Source: Oscillospiraceae bacterium
Lineage (GTDB): Bacteria; Bacillota; Clostridia; Oscillospirales; Ruminococcaceae
Reading direction: 5' to 3'
NCBI GenBank assembly: GCA_900768125.1
Contig: CAAGBS010000049.1
Location: 1 to 7,090 of the forward strand
DNA length: 7,090 nt
The translations under genes were made by a program, and so were the position numbers. The notes beneath the pieces are model-generated. The model saw nothing but the letters and a program-made list of their open reading frames with translations. It did no database searches and had not been told where the DNA came from. Below are positions 1 through 6,591 of this stretch, piece by piece. Position 1 is the first letter of the stretch. Each line of letters starts with the position of its first letter.

Positions 1-884
1 GATACGGATAAAATCATCTTTTCCATCTCCCGGCAGGCGACGCTCATGGTGTGACCCTTTTTTCTGAGATAGCACACCTGGCGCGAGGGTACGGTTTCCT
101 GAATTTCCAGGCGAATAATTCCCTGATCAGGATATTCTTCAAGGAACTCCTCTGGCACGAAGCCTATCCCAAGATTGTTCTTCACCATCGGGAGTATCTG
201 GTCGGCGGTCGCGGCTTCGATATCAGGCGTGAAATCGCACTTATTCTTCCGGAACCATTCGGAATACGATTCGTAGGTTTTCGTCTGCTTTCCCAGCGAA
301 ATCAGCGGATATGTTGACAATTCCGAAAGGCTCAGCTTCTTTCCCGCGAGCTGTGAAAATGCCGTTCCACACACCGGAATCTCACTTACCTCGCATATTT
401 CCTTTGAGGTCAGGGAGTTCAGCTCGCCGGTCGGAGTAGTAACCATCGCTATGTCCACAAGCCCATTTTTCAGCGCGGAAACCGCCTGCGGCGTGGAGTG
501 ATTGAACACGCGAATACGTATCCCCGGGTACTTCTGCCGGAAATCCTTCAGCACCGGAAGCAGGAAGCACCTCAGAGCGATTTCGCTTGCGCCTATCGTC
601 ACTACACCCTTGGAGAGCGTCCGTTCGAGGCAGATTTCCTCCTCGCCGGACTGGATATGCTCCACCGCTGCGGCTACATGGGCGTACAGCATTTCGCCCT
701 CTGGGGTCAGTTCAACACCCTTTCTGGAGCGCACGAACAGCGTGCAGTTAAGCTCGCTTTCGAGGTTCTTTATCGTCCGGGAAACGTTGGGCTGGTTGTT
801 CATAAGTGCTTCCGCTGCCTGTGAAATGCTGCCGTATTTCGCAACATAATAAAACGCCCGGTAGTAGTCAAAGCTGATGTACAT
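1..884 (-). CDS. LysR-family transcriptional regulator (C-terminus cut by window edge)
   Basis: This frame is open from an ATG at 884 to the window edge, giving 294 residues. LysR proteins usually have about 290-310, so only a few C-terminal residues are missing. The first ~65 residues form the typical LysR winged helix-turn-helix: FYYVAKYGSISQAAEAL is followed by QPNVSRTIKNLE and then LFVRSRKGVELTPEGE. Residues ~92-294 fit the LysR effector-binding domain (VTIGAS start, PVLKDFRQKYPGI, LPMVKNNLGIGFVPEEF). It should be a cytoplasmic DNA-binding regulator that responds to a small molecule. The start is supported by GGAG seven nt upstream (892-895). The gene lies downstream of the aminotransferase on the same strand, after a terminator, and I see no clear promoter of its own in the 64-nt gap. 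The effector and target are unknown; the 4-hydroxybutyrate operon or the aminotransferase are only candidates by proximity. Confidence 0.93.
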   Translation of the reverse strand, partial: MYISFDYYRAFYYVAKYGSISQAAEALMNNQPNVSRTIKNLESELNCTLFVRSRKGVELTPEGEMLYAHVAAAVEHIQSGEEEICLERTLSKGVVTIGASEIALRCFLLPVLKDFRQKYPGIRIRVFNHSTPQAVSALKNGLVDIAMVTTPTGELNSLTSKEICEVSEIPVCGTAFSQLAGKKLSLSELSTYPLISLGKQTKTYESYSEWFRKNKCDFTPDIEAATADQILPMVKNNLGIGFVPEEFLEEYPDQGIIRLEIQETVPSRQVCYLRKKGHTMSVACREMEKMILSV

Positions 885-913
885 ATCAATTCTCCATTTT
901 TTATTAAACCGGC

Positions 914-942
914 AAAAGCGCCTGATAAATCTGTCAGGCGCT
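914..942 (-). terminator. Rho-independent terminator after the aminotransferase gene
   Basis: A perfect 9-bp stem (AGCGCCTGA with TCAGGCGCT, 917-925 and 934-942) encloses an 8-nt loop. Read on the minus strand it begins a few bases after the aminotransferase stop codon and is followed by a short TTTT (917-914). The U-run is short, so termination may be partial and leave some read-through into the LysR gene. Confidence 0.75.
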
Positions 943-948
943 ATGCTT

Positions 949-2223
949 TTACTTTAACATCTTGTCAATGCTTACAATCTTCGTGCAGAGCGCAAGCACC
1001 GTAACTGCGCTCTCTATCTCATCGACCGTTGCGAACGACGGAGCCAGCCGGATATTGCTGTCCTGCGGGTCGTTTCCGTGTGGGTAGGTCGCGCCTGCCG
1101 GAGTGAACTTCACGCCATGCTCCGCAGCCATCTCAACGACTGCTCTTGCGCATCCCGGGAGTGTATCGTAGGAAGCAAAGTACCCGCCCTTTGCGACCGT
1201 CCATTCTGCGATTCCAAGCCCGTCCAGTTCCTCGTTGAGGACTTTATACATCGCGTCGAATTTCGGTTTCATTATTGCGGCGTGCTTCTTCATGTGCGCG
1301 CGGAGTCCTGCGGAATTCCTGAAAAATCTCGCGTGGCGGAGCTGATTTATCTTATCCGGACCTATCGTTGCAAACTTCAGGAACGCCCGGATATCAATGA
1401 GATTTGCCGGGCTGGAAGCCACCGCCGAAATTCCCGATCCGGGGAACGTTATCTTGCTTGTGGAGCAGAATTCATACACGAGGTCTGAATTTCCCGCCTT
1501 GTCGCATTCGGAGATTATATCCGGAATTTCGGCGCACTTTCCGTCGAAATTATGCACACAGTAGGCGTTGTCCCAGAAAATGCGGAAATCATCTGCCGCA
1601 GGCTTCAGCGCGGCAAAACGGCGGACTACATCGGCGCTGTAAACTATTCCGGTGGGGTTTTCGTACTTCGGAACACACCAGATACCCTTTATCTTATCGT
1701 CGCTGCTTACCAGCTTTTCCACTACGTCCATATCCGGACCATCGGAGTTCATCGGCACCGGAACAAGCTCGAATCCAAAATGCTCGGTTATCGCGAAATG
1801 CCGGTCGTAACCCGGAACAGGGCAAAGGAACTTTCTGCGCTTGACCTCCTGCCATGGCGTGGAGCCGCAGATGCCGTCAGTCATTCCGTGGCTTATAAGC
1901 TGGTACATCATCGTAAGGCTGCTGTTTCCGCCGATTATCGTGTTCACGGAGTGCGTACCCATCATGTGAGCCAGCAGGCGCTTTGCCTCCGGGATTCCGT
2001 CAAGCCCGCCGTAGTTGCGGCAGTCCTGACCGCTTTCGCTGTCCAGCAGGCTGTGGTGGTCGAGGACGTCCAGCATTTTCATCGACAGCTCGAGCTGCTC
2101 CTTTGAGGGCTTTCCTCTGGAGAGGTCGAGGGAGATATCGTCTTTGGAGTACTTGCTTAACCGCTCAAGGCACTTCTGTTTTTCGGCTTCGAGCGCCTGT
2201 TTGTCCATTTCGCTGTATTTCAT
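949..2223 (-). CDS. PLP-dependent aspartate aminotransferase-like protein (type Ic, class I fold)
   Basis: This 424-residue protein should move an amino group between an amino acid, probably aspartate or glutamate, and a 2-oxo acid in the cytoplasm, using pyridoxal phosphate. Visible fold-type I landmarks are NPTG at 189-192, DNAY at 218-221 (the Asp that contacts the pyridine nitrogen and the cofactor Tyr), STSK with the Schiff-base lysine at 257, and a substrate-carboxylate arginine at 392 (NIRLAPS). The N-terminal LDLSRGKPS and YGGLDGIPEAK stretches fit the Asp_aminotransf group (Pfam PF12897), known from Corynebacterium-type AspAT, more than AspC. Length is normal. The start is the ATG at 2223, with AAAGG eight nt upstream; M6 is a weaker alternative. 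It lies 22 nt after the terminator of the upstream operon. The family assignment is firm. The exact substrate is inferred; an aromatic or other acidic amino acid is possible. Confidence 0.9.
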   Translation of the reverse strand: MKYSEMDKQALEAEKQKCLERLSKYSKDDISLDLSRGKPSKEQLELSMKMLDVLDHHSLLDSESGQDCRNYGGLDGIPEAKRLLAHMMGTHSVNTIIGGNSSLTMMYQLISHGMTDGICGSTPWQEVKRRKFLCPVPGYDRHFAITEHFGFELVPVPMNSDGPDMDVVEKLVSSDDKIKGIWCVPKYENPTGIVYSADVVRRFAALKPAADDFRIFWDNAYCVHNFDGKCAEIPDIISECDKAGNSDLVYEFCSTSKITFPGSGISAVASSPANLIDIRAFLKFATIGPDKINQLRHARFFRNSAGLRAHMKKHAAIMKPKFDAMYKVLNEELDGLGIAEWTVAKGGYFASYDTLPGCARAVVEMAAEHGVKFTPAGATYPHGNDPQDSNIRLAPSFATVDEIESAVTVLALCTKIVSIDKMLK

Positions 2224-2245
2224 GGTTTTCGCCTTTCATTTCATT

Positions 2246-2286
2246 TGAGAAAGAACGCCCAGCACTGCCGCAGCAGCGCTGAGCGC
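2246..2286 (-). terminator. Strong intrinsic terminator (or attenuator) between 4hbD and the aminotransferase gene
   Basis: On the minus-strand RNA, 2286-2273 pairs with 2268-2255 to form a 14-bp GC-rich stem with three G-U pairs and a UGCG tetraloop. It is followed directly by TTCTTTCTC. Two or more pairs are G-U only in the minus-strand RNA and become A-C mismatches on the other strand, so the structure is built for minus-strand transcription. It lies 34 nt past the 4hbD stop codon and only 22 nt before the aminotransferase ATG. Confidence 0.82.
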
Positions 2287-2319
2287 ATATAGGGGGAGAA
2301 GATTTATCATTAAGAAGCC

Positions 2320-3435
2320 TTAATAAAGCTTCTTGTAGATATCAAGAATATCATCGCGGCTGAGCGGAACGAAGTTGTTTGCAGTCAGTCTGCCCTGCGT
2401 TGCGAGCACGTTTTCGGTGAATACCGGAATATCCGCTTCGGTAACGCCGTATTCGTGCAGCGGCTTCTTCGGGAGAATGTGGTTCAGCAGGTTTTCAAGC
2501 TCGTTGTAGACATTCTTCACGTCGCAGTGCAGAAGCTCTGCAAGGTACGCGTTGAGATGTGCTATTTCTCCGTCCTGCTTTTTCTCCATGTACTTGTACA
2601 GCACTCCGGTGAACAGCGCGTAGTTGCTCTCGCCGTGCGGAACGTGATATGTACCGCCGAGGGGGTAACTCAGCGCATGGACTGCCGCGCAGCCCGCTGT
2701 GCCGAATGCAAATCCAGCCATGTTGGAAGCGGTAAGGAAGTCGCCCATGTACTGCGGGAGCTTGTCCATGCCCTCGCTGACCAGCTTCTGATAGCCAGTG
2801 ATTATCATTTCGATAGCCTTGTATCCCATCAGCTTGGTGTATACAGTAGCTTTCGGGGAGAGCGAGGATTCAACAGCGTGGACCAGCGCGTCAATGGAAC
2901 TTGCGCCGAACACCTTTAAAGGGAGCTTCGCAAGAAGTTCGGGAACCAGCACAGCGTAATCCGCGAACATATTTTCGGAGGTCAGACCCATCTTCACGCC
3001 AAGGCGCGTGCGGTTGATTATCGAGATGTTCGTGACCTCGCTGCCGGTGCCGCAGGTGGTCGGGATAATTATGAGCTGGTGCAGCTTTGTAATGCTGTCC
3101 TTGTGGTCGTAGAGGGAATCCACCGAGCCTCCGTCGGATACGGAAAGCACCTTTGCAATGTCGATCACAGTACCGCCGCCGATGGCAATTACGCGCTCGA
3201 AATGCTTTTTGGAAGCCTCGGCGATTATCGCGTCAACCATGGTGTCGGTAGGCTCGCCGCCGCCGAATTCCTCCTGATATATCATCTGCGCGCCGCACTT
3301 GTTGTTATCGGAATACGGATCGTAGATGTACTTGTTCGTCAGGATAAGGTCGCTGCCGCCTACCTTGAATTCATCGGTAAAGGCTTTCAACGTGTCGAAT
3401 TTATAAAGTTTCGGGCGGAAAATTATCTGTTCCAT
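2320..3435 (-). CDS. 4hbD: NAD(P)-dependent 4-hydroxybutyrate dehydrogenase (iron-containing alcohol dehydrogenase family)
   Basis: The enzyme interconverts succinate semialdehyde and 4-hydroxybutyrate in the cytoplasm with a nicotinamide cofactor, as the third step of this operon's pathway. The 371 residues equal the length I recall for the Clostridium kluyveri enzyme and match its pattern throughout, including YKFDT near the start, IPTTCGTGSEVTN at 124-136, HALSYPLGG at 253-261, YHVPHGE at 263-269 and the C-terminal IYKKLY. The nucleotide-binding GGGTVID is at 86-92. The expected metal ligands are D182, H186, H253 and H267, with the spacing of family III alcohol dehydrogenases. The ATG is preceded by AAGGAG at five nt. 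It starts 18 nt after the sucD stop and is the last gene before the operon terminator. The gene is intact. Another short-chain diol or alcohol dehydrogenase is a less likely reading, given the partners. Confidence 0.93.
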   Translation of the reverse strand: MEQIIFRPKLYKFDTLKAFTDEFKVGGSDLILTNKYIYDPYSDNNKCGAQMIYQEEFGGGEPTDTMVDAIIAEASKKHFERVIAIGGGTVIDIAKVLSVSDGGSVDSLYDHKDSITKLHQLIIIPTTCGTGSEVTNISIINRTRLGVKMGLTSENMFADYAVLVPELLAKLPLKVFGASSIDALVHAVESSLSPKATVYTKLMGYKAIEMIITGYQKLVSEGMDKLPQYMGDFLTASNMAGFAFGTAGCAAVHALSYPLGGTYHVPHGESNYALFTGVLYKYMEKKQDGEIAHLNAYLAELLHCDVKNVYNELENLLNHILPKKPLHEYGVTEADIPVFTENVLATQGRLTANNFVPLSRDDILDIYKKLY

Positions 3436-3453
3436 AAAAACTCCTTAGTCCGT

Positions 3454-4827
3454 TCAGCCCCAGATCTCCTCATCGGTGGGAACTGCTGCGTCCTTATTGT
3501 AAAGACCTATCTGAGATACATTGATGAGGTGAGTGTAGTTCAGGTTCTCGGAAATGCTGTTGTTGCCCCATGAGCCGCAGCCGAGCGTTGTTGTCGGAGC
3601 AAAGCCGTTGTAGAGGCTTCCGCCTGCGCCGGTTGAGGACGGCTGATTTACTATCAGACGGCTTACTGTCAGCTTCTCGCCAGCGTACTTGATATGCTCT
3701 ATATCGTTGCTGTGCAGGGAAGCAGTGTGACCCTTGCCCTCGCAGTCGAGGTCGGTCTGCGCAAGCTTTACTGCGTTCTCGAATGTGTCGTAGGAAGCGG
3801 TTATCATTACCGGGCACATCTTCTCGCGGCAGAGGGGCTCGTCATTGCCGATGCTTCTTGCCTTGATGAGTATCATTCTGGTACCGTCCGGAACGTCAAC
3901 GCCAGCCAGCTTTGCGATGGTCTGAACGCTCTGACCTACGACCTTTCTGCTGATAGGACCATTCTCCGGGAATATAGCGTCCGCGAACTTCTTTGCAGTT
4001 TCAGCGTCGTCAACATATAACACGCCGTTCTTCCTGAAGATGTCGATACCCTTGTCGAAAGACTCCTCCGGCAGGAATACGCACTGCTCACCGGAACAGA
4101 TGATACCGTTATCGAAAATTCTGCCGCTGATTATCTTCGGGATAGCTTCCTCGAGGTCAACGCCACGGTCAACTATAACCTGGACGTTGCCGGGACCAAC
4201 GCCGAGCGCAGGCTTGCCGCTGGAGTACGCGGACTTCACCATTGCTCCGCCGCCGGTTGCAACTACAACGTCAACGCCGTGCATGAGGGCTGTTGTCGCG
4301 TCCATGGAGCACTGCTCAACGGTCTGCACGAGGTCCTCAGGAAGTCCGAGCTTCTTCAGCTCTGCGCGGAACAGGTCGATAACGTATTTGTTGGTTTTCT
4401 GCGCTCTGGGGTGAGGAGCTACGATGATAGCGTTCTGACCCTTGAGTGCGAACATCGCGTTGCACATCGGGGTAACTACCGGGTTAGTTACCGGAGTTAC
4501 GGAGCCAACAACGCCCTTTGCCTTAGCAACACGGATAATTCCGGTCTGCTTGTCCTCGCCGATAATGCCTACGGACTTCTTTCCCTTTAAACTGTTCCAG
4601 ATACACTTGGACTTGCCGTGGCACTTGGCTACCTTATCGGCGTAAACGCCCATGCCGCTCTCCTCGCACGCCATCTTGGCAAGCTCCTCGGCGCGGTCGT
4701 AGACTACCTTGCCTATCGCGCGTACCGCTTCGTCGGTCTTTTCCTGGGAGAAGCTCTCGAACTGCTTCTGAGCCACTCTTGCCTTTGCTATGAGTTCATT
4801 TACCATGTTTACTGCCTGTTCGTCCAT
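3454..4827 (-). CDS. sucD: CoA-acylating succinate semialdehyde dehydrogenase
   Basis: It reduces succinyl-CoA to succinate semialdehyde plus CoA, or the reverse. It belongs to the CoA-dependent aldehyde dehydrogenase family that includes EutE, PduP and the N-terminal half of AdhE. This sucD is the C. kluyveri gene name and is not the succinyl-CoA synthetase alpha subunit. Length from the chosen start is 457 residues. Visible marks are KVAKCHGKS, TPVTNPVVTPMCNAM, APHPRA, ATGGGAMVKSAYSSGKPA, GVGPGN, the catalytic cysteine in NGIICSGEQ (C244 from the chosen start), EKMCPV, TTTLGCGSWG and the end DEEIWG, which fit C. kluyveri SucD closely. The frame also opens at a GTG (4845) and an ATG (4842) that overlap the previous stop. 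I chose the ATG at 4827 because GGAGG lies eight nt upstream of it and the N-terminus then aligns with SucD. It is the middle gene of the operon, 14 nt after cat1. Confidence 0.93.
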   Translation of the reverse strand: MDEQAVNMVNELIAKARVAQKQFESFSQEKTDEAVRAIGKVVYDRAEELAKMACEESGMGVYADKVAKCHGKSKCIWNSLKGKKSVGIIGEDKQTGIIRVAKAKGVVGSVTPVTNPVVTPMCNAMFALKGQNAIIVAPHPRAQKTNKYVIDLFRAELKKLGLPEDLVQTVEQCSMDATTALMHGVDVVVATGGGAMVKSAYSSGKPALGVGPGNVQVIVDRGVDLEEAIPKIISGRIFDNGIICSGEQCVFLPEESFDKGIDIFRKNGVLYVDDAETAKKFADAIFPENGPISRKVVGQSVQTIAKLAGVDVPDGTRMILIKARSIGNDEPLCREKMCPVMITASYDTFENAVKLAQTDLDCEGKGHTASLHSNDIEHIKYAGEKLTVSRLIVNQPSSTGAGGSLYNGFAPTTTLGCGSWGNNSISENLNYTHLINVSQIGLYNKDAAVPTDEEIWG

Positions 4828-4835
4828 TGTTTTGT

Positions 4836-4840
4836 CCTCC
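4836..4840 (-). promoter_or_regulatory. Shine-Dalgarno site that sets the sucD start
   Basis: On the minus strand GGAGG (4840-4836) is followed by an 8-nt spacer and ATG at 4827. The same bases fall inside the reading frame if translation began at the ATG at 4842. That upstream start has no such site of its own, so the 4827 start is preferred. The closeness to the cat1 stop codon suggests translational coupling. Confidence 0.75.
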
Positions 4841-4841
4841 A

Positions 4842-6332
4842 TCACATTGCTTTTTCAAAGTTAAGAGCCGCCTGCATATCTACGGGGTTTTCCTTGTATT
4901 TGCAGGTGGATTCTGCATTGTCAAGATATTCGTGAAGCGCCTTGCGGAACTTCGGGTGCGCGCATTTATCAATGATGAGATTTGCACGCTCTACCGGGTC
5001 AAGACCTCTGAGGTCTGCAACGCCCTGTTCGGTTATCAGCGCGTGGATCTCGTGGATAGTGTGGTCAACGTGGCTGACCTGCGGAACTATGCAGGAAAGC
5101 GTGCCGTCCTTCGCGGTGGACTTCGTAATGAATATCGAAAGCCCCGCGTTCTCGCAGTAGTCGCCGGAACCGCCGACGCCGTTCATCAGGCGGCAGCCGT
5201 CGATATACGAGGAATTAGTATTGCCGTAAATATCCGCTTCGATGACTGTATTTATCGCGATAACGCCCAGCCGTCTGATGACCTCCGGGTGGTTGCTTAT
5301 CTCCTGCGGACGGAGTATCATCTTATCGCGGTATTTTTCAAAGTTCTCAAAGAATTCATCGCGCTTGTCCCATGAAATGGTTAGCGACGTACCGGAAGCG
5401 AAATCCACCTTGCCGGCGTCGATGAGGTCGAAAATCGAGTTCTGGAGCACCTCGGAATACACGGTGAGATGTTCGAAATCCGATTCCGCAAGCCCCTGCA
5501 ATACTGCGTTGGAAACGCTTCCGACGCCCGCCTGAACCGGAGGAAGCGGATTGCACAGACTGCCGTGCTCGACCTCGCTGTGCAGGAATCCGATGAGGTT
5601 ATTCGCCATGCTGCGGAACTCGTCGTCCACCGGGGAAACCGTCCTGCCGTTGTCCGGAATGTTGCTCTCGACAACTGCAACTACCTTTGCCGGGTCGCAC
5701 TTTATGTAGGGCGTGCCGATACGGTCGCTGACCTTTGTTATCGGAATGGGCTGTGTATGCGGAGGGCGCGCCGGAGAATAAACATCGTGGATTCCCTCAA
5801 TACAGCGTGGAACGTAGGTGTTCACCTCAATGATGATCTTATCCGCGTATTCGGCGTAGATGTTGGAGGTTCCGACCGATGTGGTGGGGATAATGTTGCC
5901 GTTTTCGTCAATTGCAGCGGCTTCGATTATCGCAACGTCGATGTGCTTCAGGAAGTTGTTCTTGACCCACACCGGCATTTGTCCCAGCGGAACGTCGTGA
6001 TAGGATATCATACCGGCGTTTATCGAATTACGCAGATCCTTGTTGGTCTGGTACGGCATTCTCGCTTTAAGAGCGCCCGCCCTTGCAAGCTCGCCGTCGA
6101 ACTCCTCACCAAGGGAGGCTCCGGAGTACACCGTAAGCTCCAGCTTTTCGCCGTTCCTTGCGCGTTTCGCAAGCTCTCCTGCGACTGCCTTCGGATATCC
6201 CGCGATGGTGAATCCGCTGACGCCGAGCGTCATTTCAGGCTTTATGAATTCCGCCGCCTTTTCCGCGGTCATTATTTTGTCGTGATATCCGGGATACCTT
6301 ATCCTGCCCAGGAAATCTTCATGTGTATCCAT
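4842..6332 (-). CDS. cat1: Succinyl-CoA:acetate CoA-transferase (acetyl-CoA hydrolase/transferase family)
   Basis: It should activate succinate to succinyl-CoA by taking CoA from acetyl-CoA, which supplies the substrate for the next gene in the operon. It is a cytoplasmic class I CoA-transferase of the Cat1/AarC type. Numbered from the upstream ATG at 6338, the catalytic glutamate is E296 in VYSEVLQN. The glycine-rich GVGSVSNAV is at 271-279, and typical family stretches are FASGTSL, NSSYIDG, GVGGSGDY and ITEQGVADLRGLDP. Length is about 496 residues, close to AarC (~505) and shorter than C. kluyveri Cat1 (~538). Two in-frame ATGs lie at 6338 and 6332. I chose 6332 because AAGGAG is nine nt from it but only three nt from the first. 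It is the first gene of the operon, behind a strong promoter. Alternatives are butyryl- or propionyl-CoA:acetate transferase, or a hydrolase; the sucD-4hbD context favours succinate. Confidence 0.9.
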   Translation of the reverse strand: MDTHEDFLGRIRYPGYHDKIMTAEKAAEFIKPEMTLGVSGFTIAGYPKAVAGELAKRARNGEKLELTVYSGASLGEEFDGELARAGALKARMPYQTNKDLRNSINAGMISYHDVPLGQMPVWVKNNFLKHIDVAIIEAAAIDENGNIIPTTSVGTSNIYAEYADKIIIEVNTYVPRCIEGIHDVYSPARPPHTQPIPITKVSDRIGTPYIKCDPAKVVAVVESNIPDNGRTVSPVDDEFRSMANNLIGFLHSEVEHGSLCNPLPPVQAGVGSVSNAVLQGLAESDFEHLTVYSEVLQNSIFDLIDAGKVDFASGTSLTISWDKRDEFFENFEKYRDKMILRPQEISNHPEVIRRLGVIAINTVIEADIYGNTNSSYIDGCRLMNGVGGSGDYCENAGLSIFITKSTAKDGTLSCIVPQVSHVDHTIHEIHALITEQGVADLRGLDPVERANLIIDKCAHPKFRKALHEYLDNAESTCKYKENPVDMQAALNFEKAM

Positions 6333-6341
6333 GTTCATCTT

Positions 6342-6347
6342 CTCCTT
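6342..6347 (-). promoter_or_regulatory. Shine-Dalgarno site of cat1
   Basis: AAGGAG (6347-6342) lies three nt before the ATG at 6338 and nine nt before the ATG at 6332. The second spacing is the usual one, so the protein probably lacks the first two residues of the longest frame. Confidence 0.7.
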
Positions 6348-6386
6348 GTTGTCTTTGAGAACTCAGCGCTTTTTCGTTCTGTGGTT

Positions 6387-6415
6387 ATTATAGCACTTGG
6401 ACAGCTATGTGTAAA
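6387..6415 (-). promoter_or_regulatory. Sigma-A-type promoter of the cat1-sucD-4hbD operon
   Basis: On the minus strand a -35 TTTACA (6415-6410) is followed by a 17-bp spacer and a perfect -10 TATAAT (6392-6387). The bases before it read TGC, giving an extended -10 element. Transcription would start near 6380 and leave a leader of about 48 nt before the cat1 ATG. I see no riboswitch-like fold in this short leader. Confidence 0.85.
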
Positions 6416-6421
6416 CTGTGA

Positions 6422-6437
6422 GATGAATATAATCATC
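6422..6437. promoter_or_regulatory. Near-perfect 16-bp palindrome upstream of the operon promoter (candidate operator)
   Basis: GATGAATATAATCATC reads the same on both strands except for one mismatched pair. It lies six bp upstream of the -35 hexamer, about -42 to -57 from the inferred start site, where activators typically bind. It does not show the T-N11-A pattern of a classic LysR box, so I cannot tie it to the regulator at the left end. Confidence 0.45.
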
Positions 6438-6488
6438 ATACCAGAATTGTATATTAAAATGCACTTGATAAATACATTACATCATTCA

Positions 6489-6522
6489 GAAAAATAATAA
6501 GTGCTATCATTTCTGACAGCAC
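6489..6522 (-). terminator. Intrinsic terminator upstream of the operon promoter
   Basis: On the minus strand a 9-bp stem (GTGCTGTCA with TGATAGCAC, one G-U pair) is capped by a GAAA tetraloop and followed by TTATTATTTTTC. The G-U pair becomes an A-C mismatch on the plus strand, so it acts on minus-strand transcripts. It would stop transcription coming from the MetE remnant and insulate the operon promoter. Confidence 0.88.
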
Positions 6523-6549
6523 CCTGAGCTCGGTTCATATACAGATTTC

Positions 6550-6577
6550 CCCCACAGGTCAAATGCTCCTGCAGGGG
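6550..6577 (-). other. Hairpin just after the MetE-like stop codon
   Basis: CCCC/GGGG and CAGG/CCTG arms (6550-6558 and 6568-6577) form an interrupted stem with a 9-nt loop, 14 nt past the stop. No U-run follows on either strand, so it is not a convincing terminator by itself. It may protect the 3' end of the transcript, with the real terminator at 6489-6522. Confidence 0.4.
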
Positions 6578-6591
6578 ATATGTTATTCAGC

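Noticed and set aside
885..913. AT-rich stretch before the LysR gene as a promoter
   Set aside because: TTTAAT/TAATAA can be read as a -10, but no -35 hexamer fits upstream and the space is taken by the terminator hairpin.
1552..2106. Plus-strand open frame of 184 codons opposite the aminotransferase
   Set aside because: The minus strand carries all class I aminotransferase motifs here; the plus-strand translation shows no recognisable pattern and no ribosome site.
2312..2334. AAGAAGC/GCTTCTT hairpin overlapping the 4hbD stop codon
   Set aside because: The 7-bp stem is perfect but no U-run follows, and the much stronger terminator lies 26 nt further on; probably incidental.
3079..3573. Plus-strand open frame spanning the 4hbD/sucD junction
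   Set aside because: It crosses the junction of two confirmed minus-strand genes and shows no domain pattern.
5469..6497. Long plus-strand open frame of 342 codons opposite cat1
   Set aside because: It lies antisense to a clearly recognisable CoA-transferase, has no family motifs or supported start, and is rich in Arg, Val and Cys as expected for a shadow frame.
6493..6510. Plus-strand extended -10-like TGCTATCAT
   Set aside because: No acceptable -35 at the right distance and no plus-strand gene downstream; the bases are explained by the minus-strand terminator.
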